DNA from: Nocardioides psychrotolerans
GTDB lineage: Bacteria; Actinomycetota; Actinomycetes; Propionibacteriales; Nocardioidaceae
DNA length: 64,000 nucleotides
Reading direction: 5' to 3'
Assembly: GCF_900113685.1 (NCBI RefSeq)
Contig: NZ_FOQG01000012.1
Span: 1-64,000 of the forward strand
Shown here: positions 24,672 through 33,224 of the stretch, piece after piece
Position numbering within the stretch: the first letter of the stretch is position 1
Layout: the number at the start of each line of letters is the position of its first letter
Made by a program: the position numbers and the translations under genes
Notes under the pieces: generated by a model
What the model was told of the DNA's origin: nothing
What the model saw: only the letters and a program-made list of their open reading frames with translations
The model's database searches: none

Positions 24672-27600
24672 GTGAAGGTAAGCCGGCGAACTGCCGTCCT
24701 GACCGCGTGGGGTGTGGTGATTGCGATGGTGCTGCTCCACGCCGTCAGCCCCGTCGGTCCGTTAGGGGACACCACCTACCTCGTCGGCGTCTGGACGGGG
24801 GCCGTCCTGGCTTGGTACGGCGCATCCCTCACGTCGGGCGACAACCGCTTCTTGCCCGGGCTGGTCGCATGTGGACTGACTCTCGGCGCGCTCGGTGACC
24901 TCATCTGGTTTGCCTACTCCTGGACCGGGAACCAGCCGGACGTTTCGCTGGCGGACATCCCCTACCTGATGAACTTCCTCAGTCTGGGCGCCGCGGTCGT
25001 CATCGTCACGACGCTGCGGCAAGGGCGCACGACGTACCTCGACCCCGACGCCCTCATCGACGGCCTGTCGGTGATCATCGTCAGCCTGCTGTTCTTCTGG
25101 ACGTTCTCGATCCGGGACATCGTCGCGGACGAGTCGGTCTCGGCCCTGACCCGGGCGGTATGGGCGGCCTACCCGATCCTGGACGCGGTGCTCCTCGCAC
25201 TGGTCCTGCGCGCCATGTCGATCCGGAGTGCCCGCGACGCAGTCGGCATCCCGTTCGCGGCCGGGGTCGGCTGCTGGCTCGTCTCCGACATCGGCTACCT
25301 GGTGCTCGACGTCAGCGGGAACGTGTCGATGGTGCTCGACCTTGGCTGGATGCTCGGCGGAATTCTCATCGCCACGTCCACGCTGCGCCCGCAGGCGGCG
25401 CCGTGGGAGGAGGCGGAGGAGTGCGCAGAGGACGCCTCCTCCCACCCCATGCGCACGTTTGTCATCGGCATCGTCCCGCTGCTGGTGCCGCCCATGTTGC
25501 TGCTCACGAACGCCGTGCTCAGCCGCGACCCCCGGGCGGTGGCCGTGCTCCTCGGAATGCTCGGCCTCGTCGGGCTCACCTTCGCGCGCACCGCCCGCAT
25601 GCTCCGGTCCGAGGCCCGTGCCCGCTCCGAGCTCGCCACCCAGAAGGCGTACTTCGAAGCCCTGGTCGAGATCAGCCCGGCGGCCGTCGTCACGATGGAC
25701 CTCGAACGACAGGTCACAGGGTGGAACCCGGCAGCCACGCGACTGTTCGGCTACGAGCCACGTGAGGCCCTCCGACGGTCGATCGACGAGATGGTCCCGG
25801 CGCCGCGGACACGAGCCGAGGACGTCGCGTCGACCGGGACAGCCGTCACCACCGCCGGGCGGGTCGACGAGATCACCCAGCGGGTGCGCAAGGACGGCAC
25901 TCTCGTCGATGTCGAGGTCGTCGTGGTGCCCCTGGTCGTGGGCGGTGAGCAAGTGGGGTCGTACGCGGTCTACCACGACATCACCGAGCTCCAGGACGCC
26001 CGCAGCGCGGCCGACCGCGCCAACGACGCCAAGAGCGCGTTCCTCGCGGCCATGAGCCATGAGATCCGCACCCCCATGAACGCGATCATCGGGATGAGCG
26101 GCCTGCTCGGCGACACGCCGCTCGACGAGGAGCAGCACGAGTACGTCGACATCATCGGCTCGAGCGGCGATGCCCTGCTGACGATCATCAACGACATTCT
26201 GGACTTCTCCAAGATCGAGGCAGGCCAGATGAGCCTTGAGTCGAAGACGTTCTCACTGCGCTCGTGCATTGAGGCGAGCCTCGACGTCATTGGTCCACTT
26301 GCTGCCCGAAAGGGGATCTCGCTCGCGTACGAGATGACGGGGGAGGTTCCGGAGGCCGTGGTCGGCGACCCCCTGCGACTGCGGCAGATCCTGCTGAACC
26401 TGCTGAGCAACGCGGTGAAGTTCACCGACGTCGGGCACGTGCGGGTGCACGTCACCGCCGCAAGCGGCCAGACCGAACAGACCAAGTGCCTCGTCGTCAC
26501 GGTCACCGACACCGGCATCGGCCTCACGACGGAGCAGACGGCGCGGTTGTTCCGGTCCTTCAGCCAGGCCGACGCCTCCACGGCACGCAAGTACGGCGGG
26601 ACGGGGCTGGGACTGGCCATCAGCAAGCAGCTGGCCCTCCTGATGGATGGTGACCTCACCGTGAGCAGCCCCGGCCTAGACGGGAGCGGAAGCACCTTCA
26701 CCCTGACGGTCGAGTCGGCCGTGCCAGCCGGCCGTGGCACCCCGACCGGGATGACGGCAGGTGCGGACCGGCTGGTCGGACGGATGGTGCTCGTCGTGGA
26801 CCCGGACGAGATGTACCGCGCAATCCTGGAGCGCTGCCTGGCTGCCTGGGAGGTCCAGACGATCTCGGTCGCGACCCCCGTGGCGGCGGAACGCGTGCTC
26901 CGCGAGCGCACCGTCGACCTGGTCGTGGCCGCCTGGTCACCGGGGGACACTGCAGCCGAGGACGAGTGGGGCCATCTCGCGGCGACTCTCCACGCGGGGC
27001 CACCCCTCGTCCTCACCTCGTCGTCACCGAAGCGGGAGGTGCTGACGAGACTCGGCGCGGTGGGAGCCGCACCGGGATTCGCGCCTGGGTGGTTCGCCAA
27101 ACCGATGAAGCCGAAGAGCCTGCTCGTCGCGCTGCTCGACGCCCTGGGTGAGCAGGTGCCCGCCGACCTCGCCGACGGCGGGCCCACGCTGGCCGACGGA
27201 CCCGAGTTGCCGAGCCGCAGCTTGTGCGTGCTGCTGGCCGACGACAACGCCTTCAACCAGAAGCTCGCCGTCGCGCTTCTCGAGCGCATGGGCCACTCGG
27301 TCGTCGTCGTGCCAGACGGTCGCCGGGCGGTCGCCGCCGTCGCGACGGGCGGGTTCGACGTTGTCCTGATGGACATCCAGATGCCGGAGATGGACGGGTA
27401 CGAGGCGACTCGCCGCATCATCGAGGCGCACGGCGAGAACAGTCCCCCGATCATCGCGCTGACCGCCAACGCGATGGAGGAGGACCGCGAGGCCTCCCTC
27501 GCGGCCGGGATGTCCGACTTCCTCACCAAGCCACTCAGGCCCGAAGAGCTCGCGGCGGCGCTGGCCGCCGTCTCCGATCCGGCACCGTCCGGTCCGGTGG

Positions 27601-28010
27601 GGCACCAGGTGGTCGACGGGGAGGACGTCGGGGAGGACGTCGGGGGCGGGGACGCAGCGGTGCCCGTCGGTGCGGCCAGCCACACCGAGTTCCGGCACTA
27701 CGTCAGCACCATGGCGGGCGGTGCGGACGAGCACCTCGAGCGTGAGCTGGTCAGCGACTTCCTCGCCGAGCAGGGCGTGCTGGTCGGCGCTCTCGAGTCA
27801 GGCTGGCGCGACAACGATCTCGAGGCGCTCCGCCGGGCGGCTCACACACTGAAGTCGCAGGCCGCCGTGTTCGGCGCCTCCCACCTGCGGTCGCTCTGCC
27901 AAGCGCTCGAGACGGCTGCCGCCTCGCCCGGCAGCCAGGACCTCCGGGCACTCGTCGACCAGGCCGTCACCGAGTCGGCCAGGGTGGCCGAAACCGTGGC
28001 CGCCTTCTGA
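24672..28010 (+). CDS. hybrid sensor histidine kinase with REC and HPt domains
   Basis: A 1112-residue kinase. Residues 1-310 hold about eight or nine transmembrane helices and form an integral-membrane sensor. A PAS domain (about 325-445) follows, then HisKA with His463 (MSHEIRTPMN), an HATPase domain (NLLSNAVKFTD, DTGIGL, GGTGLGLAIS), a receiver-like domain near 700-820 lacking the phospho-Asp, a true receiver with Asp901 (LMDIQMPEMDG) and an HPt domain with His1058 (RRAAHTLKSQA). This is a complete His-Asp-His relay that needs an external Asp. The divergent response regulator-cyclase is the obvious partner. GGAGG six bases before GTG 24672 decides the start over GTG 24666. Confidence 0.93.
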   Translation: MKVSRRTAVLTAWGVVIAMVLLHAVSPVGPLGDTTYLVGVWTGAVLAWYGASLTSGDNRFLPGLVACGLTLGALGDLIWFAYSWTGNQPDVSLADIPYLMNFLSLGAAVVIVTTLRQGRTTYLDPDALIDGLSVIIVSLLFFWTFSIRDIVADESVSALTRAVWAAYPILDAVLLALVLRAMSIRSARDAVGIPFAAGVGCWLVSDIGYLVLDVSGNVSMVLDLGWMLGGILIATSTLRPQAAPWEEAEECAEDASSHPMRTFVIGIVPLLVPPMLLLTNAVLSRDPRAVAVLLGMLGLVGLTFARTARMLRSEARARSELATQKAYFEALVEISPAAVVTMDLERQVTGWNPAATRLFGYEPREALRRSIDEMVPAPRTRAEDVASTGTAVTTAGRVDEITQRVRKDGTLVDVEVVVVPLVVGGEQVGSYAVYHDITELQDARSAADRANDAKSAFLAAMSHEIRTPMNAIIGMSGLLGDTPLDEEQHEYVDIIGSSGDALLTIINDILDFSKIEAGQMSLESKTFSLRSCIEASLDVIGPLAARKGISLAYEMTGEVPEAVVGDPLRLRQILLNLLSNAVKFTDVGHVRVHVTAASGQTEQTKCLVVTVTDTGIGLTTEQTARLFRSFSQADASTARKYGGTGLGLAISKQLALLMDGDLTVSSPGLDGSGSTFTLTVESAVPAGRGTPTGMTAGADRLVGRMVLVVDPDEMYRAILERCLAAWEVQTISVATPVAAERVLRERTVDLVVAAWSPGDTAAEDEWGHLAATLHAGPPLVLTSSSPKREVLTRLGAVGAAPGFAPGWFAKPMKPKSLLVALLDALGEQVPADLADGGPTLADGPELPSRSLCVLLADDNAFNQKLAVALLERMGHSVVVVPDGRRAVAAVATGGFDVVLMDIQMPEMDGYEATRRIIEAHGENSPPIIALTANAMEEDREASLAAGMSDFLTKPLRPEELAAALAAVSDPAPSGPVGHQVVDGEDVGEDVGGGDAAVPVGAASHTEFRHYVSTMAGGADEHLERELVSDFLAEQGVLVGALESGWRDNDLEALRRAAHTLKSQAAVFGASHLRSLCQALETAAASPGSQDLRALVDQAVTESARVAETVAAF

Positions 28011-28159
28011 CCCTCGGGAAGCCCCGCGTCGAGTGTCGCGAGCACCGGCGGGCCGGAGGCTAGGCCGGCGACGGCTCCACGGTGGTCCGGTCGCGCGCCA
28101 GCAGTGCCACCATCGCGGCGAGGGCTGCCAGCGGTGCAACGCGGGCCGGCCACGAAGCC

Positions 28160-28430
28160 GGAGCGTCGTCGCTGCTTCTCGTCGCGTGTGTGAAGGCCAA
28201 GGCTGCAGCACCGGCGGCTGCTCGCGACTCGTACGTCTCGCCCTTGTTCCGAAAGGAGCGTGACGATGCCGAGCGCTCCGGCCTTCCGTGGTTCATCCTC
28301 TCGGCCGAACATGGGTTGGTGGCTCCGGACGTAGTCGTCCGGTCACCGGCTGCCGTAGAGCTGATGGCCTTGCCGGGGGGTCGTGTGCGCCGAGGTGTTT
28401 GGCGACGTGGGAGCCTGGTCGAGCAGTTGC
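28160..28430 (+). pseudogene. DUF6884-type gene fragment
   Basis: The frame shows the DUF6884 hallmark segments LLLVACVKAKAAAPAAARDS, YVSPLFRKERDDAERSG and PWFILSAEHGLVAPD. It lacks a credible start. After LVAPD the frame is shortened and runs within about 30 codons into EQLRTRAEKAEAELARTHS, which looks like part of an IS3 OrfA coiled coil. It is a chimera formed by deletions among mobile-element genes. Confidence 0.5.
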
Positions 28431-28473
28431 GCACCAGGGCAGAGAAGGCCGAGGCCGAGCTCGCTAGGACGCA

Positions 28474-28665
28474 CTCGGTGGTGTGGGAGGAGTACAGGCC
28501 CTCCCGGCGCAAGATCGCGCCACGCTCGCCATGGTCGGCGGCCTCGTACTCGCCAAGGATCTGGGCCTTGTACTCCGCGGTGAACGTGCGTCGCTCGGGT
28601 CTATCAGCTCTCGGGGTCACGCCCCCATCATCGATCCGGGTCGTGTCAGCCAACGTCATGGTCAT
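28474..28665 (-). pseudogene. IS3-family OrfA fragment, N-terminal part
   Basis: The translated segments PERRTFTAEYKAQILGEYEA and ILRREGLYSSH match the N-terminus of IS3-type OrfA proteins. The expected continuation is missing after SSH. A piece resembling the later coiled coil (RTRAEKAEAELARTHS) is found just to the left on the opposite strand, which suggests an inversion or two separate remnants. Confidence 0.55.
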
Positions 28666-28717
28666 CAGATGTCTCGCTTCTCACCCCGTGCAAGGGAAAG
28701 AACTCAGTGGCGGTGTC

Positions 28718-28990
28718 TCACCTCAGCCTGACGCACAGGGTCGCGCCGACGTCGAGCAGCCAGTTCGCTCAGGTGGCGCCGCAGGTGACCACCATGAGAA
28801 CCGCGATGACCAGGCCGTAGGTGAGGAGCGCTCCGACGATCTGACGCAGGTCGGCTGAGCCGCCTACGGCGCCGAAGTCCGGCCGACGAGGGGGAGGAGG
28901 TGAGCATGGGCATTCATGGCCATCAGGTGCTATCTCGGCGACGCTCGCCGGATGGCCAGGTTCTTCTCGTGGCGCGTGACGCTCGTCCAC
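28718..28990 (-). pseudogene. DUF6112-type conjugation membrane protein, internally deleted
   Basis: The sequence reads GAVGGSADLRQIVGALLTYG and LVIAVLMVVTCGAT, the first membrane helix of DUF6112 proteins of actinobacterial integrative conjugative elements. It is followed in the same frame by a TGA and then ANWLLDVGATL, which matches the end of the same family. The middle (about 30-40 residues, including the TWAIG segment) is deleted. This is a relic of a conjugation module. Confidence 0.55.
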
Positions 28991-29019
28991 AATAAACGAA
29001 CGCAGTTGTGGTAGTAACC

Positions 29020-29045
29020 GTATACAGGTAATGCTATCTGCATAC
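29020..29045. promoter_or_regulatory. inverted repeat upstream of AbiEi-like remnant
   Basis: GTATACAG and CTGCATAC form arms matching at seven of eight positions around a ten-base spacer, in a locally AT-rich stretch. AbiEi antitoxins bind inverted repeats ahead of their own gene, and the position fits that use. Confidence 0.4.
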
Positions 29046-29073
29046 GAAAGCGATCATCAGGAGGTGCAGTGCG

Positions 29074-29203
29074 ATGGAAACCCTGAAGCCCTATCAGGCG
29101 GCCGACCTCGGGATGTCCGCGAGCGGTTTCTACCGCGCTGCCCTAAGTGGACGCTACGACAAGATCGCGCGGGGCATCTACCGCGAGTCTGACGCGCCTG
29201 GGC
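29074..29203 (+). pseudogene. AbiEi-like antitoxin, N-terminal fragment
   Basis: The first 43 codons (METLKPYQAADLGMSASGFY, RAALSGRYDKIARGIYRESD) match the N-terminal winged-helix of type IV AbiEi-type antitoxin proteins. AGGAGGTG nine bases upstream is an excellent ribosome binding site. After DAPG the frame runs into antisense recombinase sequence and loses similarity. No AbiEii toxin gene is seen. Confidence 0.55.
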
Positions 29204-29400
29204 GTGCTCGGGGTGCGACAGCGCGGCGGAGGAGAACAGCGAACGGATCGCGGTCAGCCGCACGTTGCGGGCCCGGATGCTGTTGTGCCGTGCGGTCTCG
29301 AGGTGGTTGAGGAACCCAGCGATCGTCGTGGCGTCCAGGTCCTCCCCGTCGAGCACGGCGGGCAGCTTCCCGGACTGTTCGTGGACGAGCACGAGCAGCA
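29197..29400 (-). pseudogene. tyrosine recombinase fragment, core-binding domain
   Basis: The frame reads EQSGKLPAVLDGEDLDATTI, AGFLNHLETARHNSIRARN and VRLTAIRSLFSSAALSHPEH, the SAM-like core-binding domain of transposon-type tyrosine recombinases. The catalytic domain is absent here. A possible C-terminal piece with PHPLRHALAPHL is on the other strand at about 29480-29520. This insertion appears to have broken the AbiEi-like gene. Confidence 0.5.
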
Positions 29401-29594
29401 GCCGCAGGGGCTCGGCCGGCCGCGATCGTGCGGCCCCACGCGACGTCCTGGCCGACCCGTGAGCCGCAACGCCAATCCGGTGACGGGCGTGTCACCACAC
29501 CCCCTGCGCCACGCCCTGGCACCACACCTCGGCGTTGGCCTTCCAGCCATGTCCGAGGTGTGGCGGCACCTGAGCCTTGCTCAACGAGGCAAGG

Positions 29595-29729
29595 TCACCG
29601 GTGCATCAACCCAGGATGCGTGCGAGCCATGGGAACCGGGTCGGCCCCTCCGGTCCTGACGGCCAGGACCAGGGCGCGTGCGATGACCAGTGCCCAGATG
29701 AGGGCCGCGATCGACTGCATCAGGTCCAT
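29595..29729 (-). CDS. possible 44-residue membrane peptide
   Basis: A short frame starts 11 bases after the ferritin-like gene on the same strand. One hydrophobic helix (MQSIAALIWALVIARALVLAV) is followed by a polar tail. GAGG lies eight bases before the ATG. It may be cotranslated with the ferritin-like protein or be chance; no family is recognised. Confidence 0.3.
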   Translation of the reverse strand: MDLMQSIAALIWALVIARALVLAVRTGGADPVPMARTHPGLMHR

Positions 29730-29739
29730 GCCGTCCACC

Positions 29740-30663
29740 TCACCGCGGCTTCGGTCCGCTGGTGCGGATCGAGCCGTTGACGCCTTCGGGGTAGAAGCCA
29801 CCCTTGTTGGTCTTGCCCGGGTTCAGGTAGACGATGTTGAGCACCCGGTCGGCGGACCTGCTGAAGACGATGCCGTTGCGATCGGTCGGGACGAGGTTGG
29901 CCCGCTTCCGAGTCCCGATGCCTTGGTCGAGCTGCGTCTTCCCGTCGAGGCTGTCGCGCGCGTCGGAGATCTTCCGCACCGCGTTGTTCAGGTTCTTGGA
30001 GTAGCAGACGGTCCTGATGATGCCTGCGTGGTAGGCCTCGACCGCCAGGATGCCGGCGGCGGCCTCCACGAAGGCCTTGTTGTTGATGAGCGGAGCGGCG
30101 CCCTTGTAGGCCGTGACCCCGACGTCCTCGAAAATGAACGCCGCCAGCAGGAAGTTGTTCTCGTTGGCGAACGGGTCGAACCGTTCGTTGGGCCCGATCA
30201 GCTTCGCCGCGCGAGCGGCTGCGGTGAAGCTGTGCTTGAGGTCGATCTTGGGCCGCGACACCTTGGCGCCGCCGAGAGCCGTGCGGAGGAACTTGACGTG
30301 ATCGAGCTCGTCCATGGCGATCTCGCGGGCGTATTTCGCGATGACGGGCGAGTCGAAGCGGACCTTGCGACCACCGACGACACCACCCCTGGGGCCCTTC
30401 CCCGAGGTGAGGTTGTCGGGGAGGCTCTTGCCGAAGGCGGCCTGCTGGTAGAACTCCGCCTCGAGGTACTCGAGGTTGAGCGCGAAGTTCAGGATCGCCC
30501 CATCGCTCGGCCCTGCCGCGGAAGCGCTCTGGGTCGCCCCGAGGGCTCCTGCACCGACCACGCCGAGACCGGCGACCCCGGCCGATTTCAGGAAGATTCG
30601 ACGGTCTGCCGGGTTCTCAGCGCTGCGTACGATCATGTCGCGAACGACGGTCTTTCCGAACAT
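29740..30663 (-). CDS. Tat-exported ferritin-like domain protein
   Basis: A 307-residue protein with a twin-arginine signal (DRRIFLKSAGVAGLGVVGAG, residues about 20-40, then SASA-AG for cleavage) and a ferritin-like four-helix domain. Helix motifs carrying carboxylate/His ligands include NLEYLEAEFYQQA, EIAMDELDHVKFL, FIFEDVGVTAY and LAVEAYHAGIIR, the EExxH-like pattern of the Ferritin_2 family. It should act outside the membrane, in metal binding or peroxide handling. GGAG six bases before the ATG supports the start. It is divergent from an Nramp metal transporter 360 bases away, which suggests a common metal theme. Confidence 0.88.
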   Translation of the reverse strand: MFGKTVVRDMIVRSAENPADRRIFLKSAGVAGLGVVGAGALGATQSASAAGPSDGAILNFALNLEYLEAEFYQQAAFGKSLPDNLTSGKGPRGGVVGGRKVRFDSPVIAKYAREIAMDELDHVKFLRTALGGAKVSRPKIDLKHSFTAAARAAKLIGPNERFDPFANENNFLLAAFIFEDVGVTAYKGAAPLINNKAFVEAAAGILAVEAYHAGIIRTVCYSKNLNNAVRKISDARDSLDGKTQLDQGIGTRKRANLVPTDRNGIVFSRSADRVLNIVYLNPGKTNKGGFYPEGVNGSIRTSGPKPR

Positions 30664-31022
30664 GGTGGCTCCAATTCTGAGATGAATATGCGAATACGAG
30701 AAGGGCGCGCAAAAGCCACCCGAAACCCGCAATTGATTCGACCGCGACGCGCTGGCGAGACGGCATCGGGCCGCGGTGCGGTGGAAGACAATCTCCAGTC
30801 CTTGAAAGGGTTTCGCCGACTCCGAAAGGATTCGCCAGTGGTTGGAAGGAGCGGCGGGACCTCTTCAAGGTACGCATGCAAACTCGTCGTTGTCACGCAT
30901 TCAAAGTGGAATAATTCTTAAGAATTTTGGCCTCTGACAAATCCGGTCTAGCCCGGGCACCGAACCCCCTATGTCGAGTTCTGCATCCGAAATTTTCACA
31001 CCACAAACGCGGGAGTTTGCCG
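30664..31022. other. divergent promoter region, ferritin-like gene and Nramp gene
   Basis: A 359-base non-coding region between divergent genes, clearly lower in G+C than its surroundings, especially at 30890-30930. It contains the palindrome at 30913-30926. I looked for a yybP-ykoY-type manganese riboswitch and could not see one. Confidence 0.5.
30913..30926. promoter_or_regulatory. AT-rich perfect palindrome upstream of Nramp gene
   Basis: AATTCTTAAGAATT is a perfect 14-base palindrome in otherwise GC-rich DNA, 97 bases before the Nramp start. It could be a metalloregulator (MntR/Fur/DtxR-like) site or part of a promoter. Confidence 0.45.
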
Positions 31023-32261
31023 ATGTATCAAGAGGCCAGGACAGCGCTTCCGCGAGCCAGGGTGCGCGGACCGCTGCCGCTGCTGGGACCGGCCTTCGTC
31101 ACGGCCATCGCCTATGTCGATCCCGGCAACTTCGCCACCAACATCACCGCCGGCTCGACGTTCGGCTACCTGCTGGTGTGGGTGGTGGTCGTCAGCAACC
31201 TGATGGCAATGCTGATCCAGTACCTCTCGGCGAAGGTGGGCATCGCGACCGGCGAGAGCCTCCCGGCCCTGTGCCGACGGCACTTCCCGCGCCCCGTCAC
31301 CCGCGCCCTGTGGGTCCAGGGCGAGGTCGTGGCCATCGCGACCGACCTCGCCGAGGTGGTCGGAGGCGCGCTGGCCCTCAAGCTGCTGTTCGGGCTGCCC
31401 CTGGTCACCGGCGGCCTCATCACGGCGGTGGTGGCCTTCGCCCTGCTGGGCCTCCAGACGCGGGGGCACCGTCCGTTCGAGGTGGCGATCGCCGGACTCC
31501 TCGGCGTCATCCTGGTGGGCTTCGCCTACGACGTGGCAGTCAGCGGCCTGGAGCCGTTGGCGATCGTGTCCGGCACCGTCCCTCGCTTCGATGGCACCGA
31601 GAGCCTGCTCCTCGCGACCGGCATGCTCGGCGCGACCGTGATGCCGCACGCCATCTACCTGCACAGCGCCCTGACCCGGGACCGCTACGTCCGCACCACC
31701 GAGGCGGAGCGACGCTCGTTGCTGGCCAGCCAGCGAACCGATGTGGTGGTGGCGATGACTGTCGCCGGACTGATGAACCTCTCGTTGCTCGTCGTCGCCG
31801 CCAAGGTCCTCTCCGGACCCGGCAAGTCCGTGGACACGATCGAGGGCGCCCACGCGGGACTGGGAGATGCCCTGGGCCCGGGCGCGGCCCTGCTGTTCGC
31901 GCTCGCGCTCCTCGCGTCCGGCTTCGCTGCCTCGAGCGTCGGCACCTACGCCGGTCAGGTGGTCATGGAGGGGTTCCTGCGGCTGCGGGTCCCCCTCGTC
32001 GTACGCCGGCTCGTGACGCTCGTACCGGCGCTGGTCATCCTCGCCCTGGGCGTCGACCCCACGCGGGCGCTCGTGGTCTCCCAGGTCGTGCTGTCCTTCG
32101 GCATCCCGTTCGCGCTGGTGCCCCTGGTGATCTTCACCAGGCGCGCCGATGTCATGGGCTCCCTGGTCAACCGTCGTCTCACCACCGTCGTCGCGTCCCT
32201 GATCGCGGTTGTGATCATCGCGCTCAACGCGGTGCTCGTGCAGCAGACGGTGTGGGGGTGA
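31023..32261 (+). CDS. mntH: Nramp family divalent metal transporter
   Basis: A 412-residue proton-coupled Mn(II)/Fe(II) importer with eleven predicted helices. The metal-binding motifs are intact: DPGNFATN in helix 1 (residues about 36-43) and GATVMPHAIYLHS in helix 6. The helix-2 and helix-3 segments and the GESLPALCRRHFPRP loop are typical of MntH. ATG 31023 with GGGAG nine bases upstream is preferred; the frame stays open further upstream but reads poorly. It is divergent from a Tat-exported ferritin-like protein. Regulation by a metal sensor at the AT-rich palindrome is inferred. Confidence 0.9.
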   Translation: MYQEARTALPRARVRGPLPLLGPAFVTAIAYVDPGNFATNITAGSTFGYLLVWVVVVSNLMAMLIQYLSAKVGIATGESLPALCRRHFPRPVTRALWVQGEVVAIATDLAEVVGGALALKLLFGLPLVTGGLITAVVAFALLGLQTRGHRPFEVAIAGLLGVILVGFAYDVAVSGLEPLAIVSGTVPRFDGTESLLLATGMLGATVMPHAIYLHSALTRDRYVRTTEAERRSLLASQRTDVVVAMTVAGLMNLSLLVVAAKVLSGPGKSVDTIEGAHAGLGDALGPGAALLFALALLASGFAASSVGTYAGQVVMEGFLRLRVPLVVRRLVTLVPALVILALGVDPTRALVVSQVVLSFGIPFALVPLVIFTRRADVMGSLVNRRLTTVVASLIAVVIIALNAVLVQQTVWG

Positions 32262-32310
32262 TGAGCGGGCCACGGCATCGGCGGTGGCGTCGGCGAGGTG
32301 GCCCCGCTCT

Positions 32311-32493
32311 TCAGCGTCCCTGCGGTGGCTGGTCTCCGGCCCTCGGCGTCAGCACGTAGCGGCTGCTGGTCGACAGGTCGCGCAGCACGACCTCGGGGAA
32401 GCGTCGCTGGACCGCGGGCGCGACGAAGGCGATGCCGGCCTGCTCGCCCAGCCTGTGGGTGGTCTGCTCGGTGAAGAGCTGCTCGTAGAGGGC
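32311..32493 (-). pseudogene. decayed partial copy of the neighbouring sulfotransferase
   Basis: The frame reads LYEQLFTEQTTHRLGEQAGI, then FVAPAVQRRFPEVVLRDLST and SSRYVLTP, nearly identical to the last third of the sulfotransferase at 33225. About 30 internal codons are deleted in frame (between VPD and VQQ of the intact gene). No start or PAPS-binding N-terminus is present. It lies on the other side of the racemase gene, so a sulfotransferase-racemase segment was once duplicated. Confidence 0.8.
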
Positions 32494-32504
32494 AAAGGCA
32501 CGTC

Positions 32505-32531
32505 GTCAGGCCAGCGCGGTCAGGCCAGCGC
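32505..32531. repeat. 13-bp direct repeat at duplication junction
   Basis: GTCAGGCCAGCGC occurs at 32505-32517 and again at 32519-32531; the second copy contains the racemase stop codon. It probably marks the junction of the sulfotransferase-racemase duplication. Confidence 0.6.
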
Positions 32532-33209
32532 CCTCGTCACGGCCGCCTCCACGTGGAGGCGGGTCGTGGGGAAGACCGGGACCGGGCTGTCGGCTTCGTT
32601 GACGAGCAGCTCGATCTCGGTGCATCCGAGGATCACGCCCTCGACGCCGCGGGCGACCAGCCGCTCGATGACCTCCCGGTAGGCCGACCGGGACTCATCG
32701 CGCACGAGGCCGAGGCACAGCTCCTCGTAGATGACGCGGTGCACGGTGGCCCGGTCGTCCGCGTCCGGGGTCAGCACGGTGAGCCCGTGACCCTCGAGGC
32801 GGTCGCGGTAGAACGCCTGCTCCATCGTGTAGGCCGTGGCGAGCAGCCCCACCCGTCGTACGCCGGTGCGCAGCACGGCCTCGGCGGTGACGTCGGCGAG
32901 GTGGAGCAGCGGGATGTCGATGGCTGTCTCGATCGCGTCGGCCACCCGGTGCATGGTGTTGGTGCACAGGACGATGAAGTCGGCCCCACCGGCCTCGAGC
33001 GAGGTGGCGGCGCGCGCGAGCAGGTCTCCGGCGCCCGCCCAGTCGCCCCGCGCCTGAAGCCGCTCGACCTCGGCGAAGTCCAGCGAGGCGAGGAGGACCT
33101 GCGCGGAGGCCAGTCCGCCGAGACGCTCCCGGACCTGCTCGTTGGCCAGGCGGTAGTACTCCGCCGTGCTCTCCCAGCTCATCCCGCCGATCATCCCGAT
33201 CGTCTTCAC
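32520..33209 (-). CDS. aspartate/glutamate racemase family protein
   Basis: A 229-residue cofactor-independent racemase of the Asp/Glu/hydantoin family. The two catalytic cysteines are present: Cys82 (LCTNTMH) and Cys196 (LGCTEIELL). The opening IGMIGGMSWESTAEYYR is the family signature, and LLHLADVTAEAV follows in the middle. It probably makes a D-amino acid, but substrate choice among aspartate, glutamate and others cannot be told. It starts 15 bases after the sulfotransferase stop on the same strand, so the two are likely cotranscribed. A sulfotransferase remnant lies directly downstream. Confidence 0.9.
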   Translation of the reverse strand: MKTIGMIGGMSWESTAEYYRLANEQVRERLGGLASAQVLLASLDFAEVERLQARGDWAGAGDLLARAATSLEAGGADFIVLCTNTMHRVADAIETAIDIPLLHLADVTAEAVLRTGVRRVGLLATAYTMEQAFYRDRLEGHGLTVLTPDADDRATVHRVIYEELCLGLVRDESRSAYREVIERLVARGVEGVILGCTEIELLVNEADSPVPVFPTTRLHVEAAVTRALA

Positions 33210-33224
33210 CGTCGTCCTCTCGCG

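Noticed and set aside
30664..31022. Manganese riboswitch ahead of the Nramp gene
   Set aside because: The leader is long enough, but I could not find the conserved paired loops of the yybP-ykoY class; only the short AT-rich palindrome stands out.
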